From Mactra quadrangularis (taxonomy: Eukaryota; Mollusca; Bivalvia; Venerida; Mactridae), in contig CM046304.1 of assembly GCA_025267735.1 (NCBI GenBank), forward strand, positions 4,402,001 through 4,466,000: a stretch of DNA of 64,000 bases. Direction: 5' to 3'. Every line of letters starts with the position of its first letter. Position 1 is the stretch's first letter. Below, one piece after another: positions 48,401 to 60,400 of this stretch. The notes under the pieces were generated by a model. That model saw nothing but the letters and a program-made list of their open reading frames with translations. It made no database searches and had not been told where the DNA came from. The position numbers were made by a program, and so were the translations under genes.

Positions 48401-51400
48401 TATTAGGCTGCTGCATGTTATAGTAGCGGAGAAAACTGCGACGGAAATTTTGTAACGGACAGACCGACGCACGGACGGACAAGGGTAAAACAGTATACCC
48501 CCCTCTTCTTCGAAGCGGGGGTATAATAACTTACAGTTGTTCATGTTTTATTGGGTCATAAAATACACTGCCTGCCAAAAGTTCCTTCACACATTCACAA
48601 TTTACATCGTTCTGCATGGAGTTTCAAAATAGATAAAAAAAGTTTATTGTTCAATGACTCTCCATTTTGCTTTTGAAAAATGGTATTTTTTTTCTTTTGG
48701 ATATACAGTCAATTCGCATTATCTCGACTACTCTTGTGTCGACATTTCGTTGTCTCGATTGAAAATCAAAAGTCCCGATTTTTTTCCTTCTTTATCTATA
48801 TGAAAAAATCATGTTTGACTCGATCTTTTTGTCTCGACATTTTCGCTCTCTCGACTATTAATTTGAGTCCCAAAGTGTTATTTTACTATAAAATTATAAT
48901 GTTTAAGTCGACTAGACGAAGATATTATCGGCGATCCGTTGAGGTGCGAAAAATAGCACACGTCCATTGTTTATCGATTAGCGACTGTATAGATAATCTG
49001 TTTAAAAGAACGTGTCAATATTGAATCAACATGTCATTTAAATAAACAAACTAATTGACATGAATGAAACCATCGTTGAATAAGTAGAGTGTTAATTGAC
49101 AGATGTCAAAATTGAGTGTAAAGATATCAAAATGCGTGCTTACAATCATGTGCTTCATTACAAAAAACACTGCGATACTCGTTACTTTTTTGTGTTCATT
49201 AATTTTATTTAATGAATATTTTGTCCAATAAAAATAAGAAACAAATATTTTTCGTTTATTTTTATTATTATATTTGGTCATTTAAGTTGATATAAATGTA
49301 CGGCATCTTCTTTGCATGATAAATTAATCCCTCTACAGACCTGTTGGAAAAACGATGTTTACAACTGTTATGGATCGATAATAGAAAGACATGCATTTAA
49401 AAGATATGCCGACATTTTTGTAGTTAAAGTCTATATTTTTTCGTGACGTAATAGTCAACTACTCTTCACACACACAACTGGATATTATCAGCAACTACTC
49501 AAAATTATCAAAGAGAAGCCGACTTACACGATGACGGTGCTGTGGTTGTACGAAATATACACACAAAATTTATCTGACTGGCTACAAATATTCTGAATAA
49601 TATACGCTTGGTTAGTCGTTCTTTCGAGATACAGTCAGTGAAATAGTAGAAACCGAAAGTAGATTTTCGGAAAATACGCGATTTTGTTCTATAACTTGTC
49701 GAGAGGGAACTGTGCCAGCGGTAAAAGTGTCACAAAACCTTTAGAGTACAAGTTTATGGTAAAACCCTATTCACAGCTGCAGCAAAGCGATTATTCTAAA
49801 CTACACTCTCTGAACAGGTAAAACTGCTACTGAAGACATCGGAATTACCTCCCTTAGAAAATTTTGTTTATCTTGTTTGTCTCGACTTTTCGTTATCTTG
49901 ATTATTTTCCAACGGTCCCAACTAAGTCGAGATAACGAGAGTTGACTGTAATTAAATAACATCAATATCTAAAACTTGATATTGATTCATTGAGATACAT
50001 TGACTATAGTTTTGGAGGCTGATAGATAACTTTTGCTGCAACTCTAAAAATGAAATGTACCAATTGAAATTTAGTTCCCATGCTTGAGTATGGAATATAA
50101 TAAACAATGATTTAATATTAATACTTTAAACTTGAACTTCAAATTTTCAGCAATTCAATAAATTGTACAGAAGGAATTTTTGGAGATCAGTTTATAAGAA
50201 TCATCCATGAGTCTTGGTCATCCATGATACCAAGAAAAGTTTACCTAGTAGGTGAAATAACAGGGTTCATACAGATTTTGAATACCAAATTTCCATGACT
50301 TTTCCATTTCTCGATACCTCAGAAATACATAAGAACCCAAAAATGAGTACAATTTAAAAATAATGCATCACAGCAGACAATATGAGTAAATAAAAACAGT
50401 GAAGTAGTAAAATCCTTAATTTGTATTCAAGTGGATTCCTACTCATCATTTGAAGTTGAGATTCAAGTTTGAATTCGTTTTTCATTCATTTTTATGGGTT
50501 GAAATAAAAATAGACATTTCATCTCATTTTCCATGACCCCATGATATTTTGTAATTTCCAAGACTTTTCCTTGATATTTTTCTAAACTCAAAATTCCATG
50601 AATTTTCCAGGAAAATCCAATTTTCATGATTTTTCCAGTTTGTGGGAACCCTGATTTAGTTTGCAGTTTATGAGCTGATACAACTTGGCTAATGACAGAC
50701 AGACAAACACCATAACATTATACTACTGAAGGTCCCTTCTGGCGTAAAAAAATGATTATGCTTCAATATGAACAGGCAATTTCTGTTATAAAAATGATAA
50801 TTTCTGACAAAATCAGAAATTCAAAATCTGTCCATTGTAATTTACAGCCATGTTTTATAAATGAAAATAATTAGCCTACCTTGTTGTGTTTGTTGATTAG
50901 GTTGAGAGCCAGCTTGCGGTGAAGCCTGTGGATTTAATGACATCACAGATGGCGCTGTAGTTATCGGTACTTTAAAATGACTATCATTGGATGACGGTGC
51001 CGGTGATCTAGCTAAAATAAGGATTTATATAATCAGCATCAATCTAGGGGTGTAACAATACGTAAAAACCGTATTGCAATATATTGCAATACACGAAACC
51101 CGTATTGCAATATATTGCAATATATTGCAATATATATTATTCTTTGCGCATACATGCATAGCATGAATTAATGCACGTGCATCGTCTTAATTTGATCAAC
51201 ATCGTACATAGATATTTGTATTTTCAAATGATATACACGCATTATGCAAAGTTTGATTAAGTTAGAAAAAAGGTTTTGATTGGACTTTCAAAGATTATTA
51301 TTCTCTAATTTACCAAAAATATTTCAAGTTTCCGAACACATTTAAACATTTATTCAAACACTTAAATTTCAGACTCTGATATGAACAATCAGTATGGAAC

Positions 51401-54400
51401 AAAATAGAAAAACCGGTTCAGAGAAAAACAAACCGGTTAAAAAACCGTCAGAAGTCGTATTGCAATATAAACCGGTATATCGGTTAACCGTTACACCCCT
51501 ACATCAATCTGATTAAAACTTGATCTAAAATTTCCCACATGCACACTGGCTTATTTTATATTTGTCAACTTCAAAATATGGATCTCGTTCAGGTGACCTT
51601 GGCTTTAAAAATATCTCTGAAGCAATAATTGTGTGCCATGACTTGTTTATATTGTCTAACAAAATGGGAAGCAAATTGCAAAGAACCATCCAATCACAGT
51701 TTGTGAATTACACATATCATCTTTACAATTTTGTAAGATAGCCTCTAAACATTGAAAATCACCTTCAGGCAGGTGATCCCTCACAGTACCAATTTACACC
51801 TGTGAGAAGTGGAACATCTGAAGTTAAATATCTTGCTCACGGAAATTAGCAGTGTCCCTAGTGGTTTTCAAACCATGGACTTCTGGTTGCATGTGTGTCC
51901 TGCCTGTGGACAACTGCTCCAACTACAATAAAGGTAAATTTACAAAAATTCTTTGCAGTCAATAATTATTTATGTAAAACAAAAGAACAGATGATAAATT
52001 TCTTACAAAGTAAATTCTTCATGTGTTCATCCCTGGAATCATCACCTGGACCAGGTGTATGAGCTCTCTCTGTAATTATAATAATAATAATGATAATGAA
52101 GATGATAATAATAATAATGATAATGAAGATGATGATAATAATTATAATGAAGATGATGATAATAATAATAATGGTAATAATAACAATTAAAAAAATATGA
52201 TGAAAATAACAAGTAAATCTGTGAGCTAATGCTCACTAGTGATACCCCCGACAAAATCTAAAAATATGCGACAAACAGGAAGTAGATGAGCAAGGAGCGC
52301 GAAATCGCTTTACACCATATGGGACTATGGGATGAAGCAATATGCAAAGTATTAGGCTGCTGCATGATATAGTTGCTGAGAAAACTGCGACGGAAATTTT
52401 GTAACGGACGGACGGATGGACGGACGCACGGACAAGGGTAAAACAGTATACCCCCCTCTTCTTCGAAGCGGGGGTATAATAATGACAATAATAATAATAA
52501 TAACAATTATAAAAATAATAATTATGATAATTATAATAATAACAATGATGATAATGTTATTATTGATAATAAAAATGAATGATAATGATGATAATAATAA
52601 AAATATAGATAAAAATGATGATGATTATAATGAAGGTGGTAATGATGAGGATAATATTTATGATAATGATAATAATAATAATGATAACGCTGATTATAAT
52701 CATGAAAATGATGATAGTAATAACTCCACTAGGCCGGCAATTTCCCTGTATACCTCTCTCTGTAATAATGATAATGATGATGATGATAATTCCACCAGGT
52801 GTTCATTTTCTCTATAATACCTTTTTTTAATGGAGGAAAATTGACATCATTGTCAAATCTTCATAGAAGGGTATAACCTCCCTGGTGGGATTCAAATCTT
52901 TAGCCCCACCCCCGCACTCTTAACTGCGTTACCAACCCGGGTGTAAATTGTAAATGCATGAAGGAACTTTTGGAGGGGGTAGTGTATACATACCTTCTAA
53001 TTCATAACCATGTAATAATATAAGATGATGTAAATCTGTAGAGAAATCTTTATTTTGTGCTGGAATATCTGGTGTACTAGCCTGGAATACAAATATACAT
53101 GTATACATTAAACTGTTACTATTTTTAGAACAGAATATCAGGTGTTCTAGCCTGGAATATGAATATACATGTATACATTACACTGTTACTATTTTTAGAA
53201 CAGAATATCTGGTGTACTAGCCTGGAATACAAATATACATGTATACATTACACTGCTACTATTCTTAGAACAGAAATTCTGCCTCATTTTCAAAATGAGA
53301 CTATACATTAAATGATCAGCTTTATTACATCATATACATTACACTGTTGCTATTTTTAGAACAGAAATTCTGCATTGTTTTCAAAATGAGGCTATAATGA
53401 TAAGCTTTGTTACATCATACACATTAAACTGTTGCTATTTTTAGAACAGAAATTCTGCCTTGTTTTCAAAATGAGACAATAAATAAAATGATAAGCTTTA
53501 TTACATCATATACATTACACTGTTGCTATTTTTAGAACAGAAATCTTGCCTCGTTTTCAAAATGAGGCTATAATGACAAGCTTTATTACATCATACACAT
53601 TACACTGTTACTATTTTTAGAACAGAAATACTTCCTCATTTTTGTTTGCCCTGCCTTTGTTCAATCTAAGTTAAACAAGTAAATCTGTGAGCTAATGCTC
53701 ACTAGTAATACCCCCGCAAAAATCTAAAAATATGCGACTAACAGGAAGTAGATGAGCAAGGAGCATGAAATCACTTTACACCACATGAGACTATGGGATG
53801 AAGCAATATGCAAAGTATTAGGTTGCTGCATGTTATAGTTGCTGAGAAAACTGCGACGGAAATTTTGTAACGGACGGACGGACGCGGGTAAAACAGTATA
53901 CCCCCCTCTTCTTCGAAGCGGGGGTATAATTATTAACCTAAACTTCTTTATCATTACAAAACTTAATGCATTGATAAATAGGACTAAATAAAAGATCTGT
54001 TACTAGTTTCCCTTTTCCAAAAATCAGGGTCTGTGGGTAGGCGATTTTTTTGTCAAATTTTCAGCAACATTATTGGTAAATATAAACTTAAACTTGGTCA
54101 TTTGATTAAACGCCTATTTCTATATTACATATTCAATGGCGAACAAAAAGATAAATATTACAATAATAAATAAGTAAAATTCCTCCACCATAAATACATA
54201 ATGTATATACAATTACACAAAACAAAATTACAAAATCAAACACGATGTTATATAGTGTGTTTGTGTATTTTGTGTTTTTTTATTGTATTGTTTTTTATTG
54301 AGTTTTTATATTTCAAGTTTATTGGACAAACATCATTCACATTTTATGATTACATGGGTGAAAGTTCAACATTTTCAAAATCCTGAAATTTCCAAATTTC

Positions 54401-57400
54401 ATGTTTTTAAGGTCACATTATCATATGGAAAGAACCCTTTCTCTGTTCCAAAAATCCTGAACTTCAGGATCAGTCCTGAAAACTTTCACCCATGTCAGAT
54501 TAGACTTAATTTTACATTTGTTTTTATTTATTTGATATTGAAAGTTTGTGTCCTTTTCAACACATTTTAACATTTATTCGAAAATTTCTGATTCTGATAA
54601 AACAATCTGTACGACACACAACACAAACAGGTTTATAAATCATATTGCAATATCAACCAGTATATCAGTTAACCGTTACACATCTAGTTGGCTGTAAAAT
54701 TAGGGTAAGCCAGGATCAGAGACATAACTACTTTATGGTGGACACACCGGTTCTCAAACCTCTAAGGACTCAATGAGCCATTTCGAAATAATCATTTTAA
54801 TGCAACAATTTTTTTAGAAAAATACATTTAAAAACACACCTTTTAACTTAAATTCCACTTTTCTATCATAATTATGTTTGTTGATATTTTATATTTGCAG
54901 CATATTCAAATTCTTCCAGAAAAAACATGACCATTTTCTGAAAACTGTCATGGCCGCTAAAAATAGATGACCTAATTTCGAATTTCTACCGAATTTATCT
55001 ATTTGTGAGGTTATAATTAGCTGTCACATGACTTTATGAGCAGAAGACAGGAATGGCTACCTGCCATGTGCTTGTTTTGCAATAACATACTTTTAAACAA
55101 TTTTTAATGGATTGTACTGACATAGCAGAAAAAGGTAATAAGGATTTACTGAAAAATATTCACCATCACAAAATATTCATTCTTAAAACCTGTTTCTTGC
55201 GCATTATTCTCGTTTGACAGTTGTAGTTGCGTTGATTGTTTACGTAACATTGTGCACACAAATTGATGACATCATACGCAATAATATAGCAAAGTAAACA
55301 ACTTTTTTATGAAAGGTTCGAGATCAGATGAGGTCCGAGAACAGGTGTTTGTACGATAAAAAGCTTTATATATTAAAGATAACATATTTATCCTACCTCT
55401 TCATATAATTTCTGTAAAGCTGGAATCTTTCTAGGTGAGATGATTGATAAATTGATACCACGCTACAAATATATAATATATACCATCTGAGAATATCTTT
55501 TAGTATCTAGCGATTATTCTTTATTTATTATTTATTTATTGGATTTAACGACGTATCAACACATTTTAGGTCATTTCAACGGCGTCCAGCGCGCCTAACC
55601 TAGCTTTCCTGGACCTTTGTCTATTACCAGTACTAACCTACCCTTCCACAAGGCCGGGAACTTCTCCATTTTTATCTAATCAATGGAGGAAAATTAACAT
55701 TATTGTCTAATGTTCATGGAAGGGTATAACCTCCCCGGGTGGGATTCGAACCTGTACCCCCCTAAGGACACGAGATTCCGAATCCCAGAGCGCTACCAAT
55801 TGCACTATCGACCCGGGTTAGCAATTTTTCTAAAGCAGAATAGCAGGATACTGCACTCTGTCGTTTTTCTCTACTCCCTGCTCTTATTTTGCTCATCCCT
55901 CTGCAGATATAGTTAATACGCAGTTATAGTCCAACAGAATTAACCTGAGCTTGACCTTTATGCAAGAATATATTAAACTCAGTATTTACAGTCTATTTTT
56001 GTCTTCGTTTGTAAATCGCGCTTTATCGGAAGCTTTCGGCAAAATACACGTACTAAACAAGTAATGTTGTTTTCATAAGATTAAATACTTTGAAACTGTA
56101 CCATAATATTGCTGACTAATTGTTTCCCCAAAAACTAATGTGTCCAAAATTAAAATTACAACAACATGCCTCTTTTAATAAATTGATTTACAGTCACATT
56201 GGTTGTTATAAACACGTGTATAACCGTATTCACGCATACGGAAACTCACGATATTATGTGAGTGAAGTGTGTAATAATTATAATTAGGTAGTTCAAGCTC
56301 AGGTTAATTCTGTTGGACTATACCAAGAAGCTCAACAAGTTATTACTGGACAGTAGGTCTCATGAAGATAAAAATTTAATAGGATCTAGCTATGTTATTT
56401 ACAGGACCAGATACATTTTACATATTTTCACAAATTGAAAACTGTGTGATCAAACTCTTTGCCAGACAGTCGGTCCTGTAAACCTGCAGAAGTAGATGGA
56501 CCTTATATTTTTTTACAGGATTTGTTCGTCGGTCTGCAATGTTTGGCGGTGACTGAATATTAAACATCAGGCATCTGATGAGCCAAAATTGATCTGGCAC
56601 GTAAGCCAAAATATTCGGATAACCAATTTCGGATAAAGCAGACTTCTTAATAATACCTAAAACAGCAAAACATTCCAGACCAAAGGATCATTTGTGATAA
56701 TCAATGATATTAATAAGATCCAACTTTGGATAACTAGAAGATATAACTGTAATCCAAAACAAAAGATAACTTACTTGTGCTAACATGTTGGCTAATTGTT
56801 CGCTATAGTAACCTGTATAGCGAAATCCTTCCATACTAGGTAGCTGATAGGGTGGTGAATTACATATTAATATACAATGTCTATCTGGTGTTATTCTGTA
56901 AAGTAAAATACATGACAAGAAATGCAATGTGGAAACCACATGAAAGCTGGATTTAAAACCTTAAATACAAAAATTACAAAGGGAAATAATCCATAATAAA
57001 GCCAAGTAGAGTTGTGGTTACTTTCTAATTCTGTTCATCACATGGTATGTTATCATTGTATCAAGTTTCAAATAAATCTGACAATAAATGGCAGAAATAT
57101 ATGCTTAATTGAATACTTTAACCCAATTCTTAACAACACCAGATGCCCACCTGAAGGCCTGCCCACCCATGTTTTGCCAAACTACCGGTATTAGCAGAAT
57201 TTTTTCTTTGAAAAATCCCGCTAAAAATGTCACAGGATCAATCTGATTAAAACCAGATCAAAGTTTTTCTGCTACTCACTAATTTAGATCTGGCTGTTTG
57301 GTTACAAGGGTCACCTTCAGGTGACCTTTTCTTATCAAAAATATTCATGGTGCAATCATTATGTTTAGTAACTTGTTAACATAGCCTACATCACGCATTT

Positions 57401-60400
57401 GAAAATGGCCGACCAATCACAGCCTGAGAATAATATCATGGTCACTTAGCTTGCAAACCTCTGTCTAAATAATATCTTCTATATAAAAGCAACACATTGA
57501 TTGGTCGACACAAAGGTCATCTCAACTTAACCTCCTTGTATGACAGCGGTCAACAGGATATCTGTATATAAAGATTGTCACAAGATGAGACAAACATACA
57601 GGGCTCTGGACATTAAAGGCCGTCCTATTGCCCTTGATATCCTATAATATTTGGGTTGGGTAACTTGTTATAGCTAGTAAACGTTTGGTTTGGGCAAGCA
57701 AACATTAAGCCGGTTGTTTAATTGGGCAACCCAGTTTAAAAATTCAATGTCAAGCTCTGAAAATATACAGCCTGACTGGAACTCTAACTCCAGACCCTTT
57801 GCTTAAAAGGCCAGTGCTCTCCCAACCAATCTATCAGGTCACATACATAATTATTCTTCTCCCCATAATTGGAACAGGCAAGTAACGTGATTGAACAATA
57901 CAGAGATTGTTTTTCAAAACAACCCCCTCTATTCTATACATGAATTTTCTTGCACTATGGTACTTCAGTACTCATTATCGATAAAAATAAATGTATATTT
58001 TGATGTACAGGGATTATCAAACAAACATTGAGTATTTAAATCAGCAGGGTTAATGTATGCACCAAGGGGGGTTGTAGACAATTTACTAGTATAGTGCATA
58101 AATGTTCACCCCGACCTGACCTTTATGCAAGAACATCCATTACATTGAATATGAATGTAGTATTAATTCTCCATTACACCATGACCATTAGGATTATGAG
58201 TTAAAACTTAACACACAAACATACTTCGATAATTATACCATTGCTGCCGTAGTGTAGAATAGGCGTGGTACTGACTTTCCTCTGGATATGTGTAGATAAT
58301 TATTATATGCAAATATGAAAGGTCATGTCGGGGTCAATATTTCCGCACTAAATCAAAGTCACAAAACCTTTTAGAAAAGTGGAATTTTGCTAGAGAAAAA
58401 GGGTAGATTACATACTTTTTGGGAAAGGGAAGTTCCGTCCAAAATATTGCCTGAAAAAAAACTCTTAAATCATATTAAGACTTTAGTTACCTATCGTTAT
58501 TTCTTTTATCTTTGATATCATCAAATACATGTAGAGCTGTTCTTAAACCTTCAGATATATGACTATGACATTCACCGCAACCTCCAATAAATCTAAAATA
58601 TAACAATCACTATCAGATTTAGTTCATACTCATTTATTTTTTAGCTCAATTGTGAAACAATCTCTTACAACATAGATTAATACCTTTCGAGGCCCACTTT
58701 CTGGTCCCTAAGTACTGTGCTAGTAGGATAACATTTCTTTCTCAAAGAAACAAAGGGGTGGGTTTTGGATGGGATTCAAACCAAAGCAAAGCTGGCTATT
58801 CAATGATTATCAGACCAACATCATAACCGCTTGTCCATGCACCTGATTACAATTGCCATCAATCAATCAAATCCTGATTTTATTTTTCATCTACTGCATG
58901 CATTCCATTAACTACGGTAGGAAGCAGGCAACTAGATTGCCCGAAATTTGATCTCCCCATATGATTTGTTAAAATTAACTTTCCGTTGTAATGAATTGAG
59001 CTTAATGTATCCTTAAATTGAATAGAAAATTTATACAGAAATTATAGTCGAAATTATTAGAAAATACATAAGAAAACAGATCGTTAACAAATTATCATCT
59101 TTTTTTTATTTCTACATGAAATTTCTTAACAATTATAATTTTTTTTATTGAATTAGTAAAATGTTAGCTTTAAAAAGCTGGTGGACGATTGGACTACTCA
59201 CATTCTAAAAGTCACTGGACAAATTTAGTGGACACAGTTCATGGTCCACTGGCTAAATTCATAGACTGAATATACTTACTTGACATGATCTAACCAGGAT
59301 AAGAATTGATGTGTACTTGTAGTGAGATCTGAACATCTAGTAGCCGAATCAGGGGCAATATCTGCTGAGAAAAATGTCACCAAATTATATAGGGTACATG
59401 TGTACTGAAAACATAAAACAAAAAGGTTAAGGTTAAATTCAGTTAAATATCGTCGACGTACCTAAGTTCGCGACCAACCTTGATTCGCGGCCATTTTTGT
59501 TTATGTTCATACTCTCGCGAGATTTTGAAATCGAGGCTATAACCTGACGTCACGTTTACTACTTGGTTTATGCTACCGTATCGATCTATTAACTTAAACA
59601 GAATGCGTTTTAAATAGGGTTTTTTTGCAAAATTTGTTTGAGATTACACACTTTTTCTTATTCCAAAATATGTTGATTTTGATATTAACAATTTATTTAC
59701 CGAAAACATAAAAATTACTTAACCACAACGTTTGTCTGCAATGTTTTTCGTCAAATCTGTGATACGAGACACAAAAAAATATTTTTCATTGGCCTTATTT
59801 CAATGACGTCACAGCCTGCAAATCTAAAGTACATGTTTCAAGATGGCTGCCGTAATACAGTTGTACTTTGTTTTTATGTGTTTCAACCGTTTTTTTGCAC
59901 TTCGGACAGGATTATTGATTGATATTGGTGCAAAATAAAATGATAGTGTCAATAAAGCAGGTTAACAACGACATTAAATGTTTTAAGTGACATTTTATTG
60001 TTTTGAACGCTTAACACCGTGAATTAAGGTTAGTCCTGGATATACAAGCTTTTATAATATATGTTCAGCTGATTTTACAATATTTAAACGATTACTTCAG
60101 TGTGTCCTGAAAGGTCATTAAAATCTGCTTCAAGCAGGTGATTCCCACAGTACCCATTTACCCCAGCAGGGCTAGAATTTAACAAAAAATTTGACTTGCA
60201 AAGTTTTGCGAGTTGATTTTATTTCAACTCGTAAAATAAAAACATCACAGGCATTTAGTCTCTAAATTTTAATAGCATACATAGTAACTATTCATACATG
60301 CATATATGTATATGCAATGTAAAAACAACATAGTACTCGCAGTGCTTACGTCACGCTTTGTTTTTTTTTTACAAATTATAAATTAAAACTATTATTTATC

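Noticed and set aside
48680..49024. 114-codon ORF
   Set aside because: Runs from flanking DNA into the pogo-like element; no DDE or HTH features, and its start precedes the element end.
52416..52830. 133- and 71-codon ORFs rich in D/N or I/M
   Set aside because: Produced by the ATA/ATG microsatellite and a SINE; both overlapping frames are open because of the triplet repeat.
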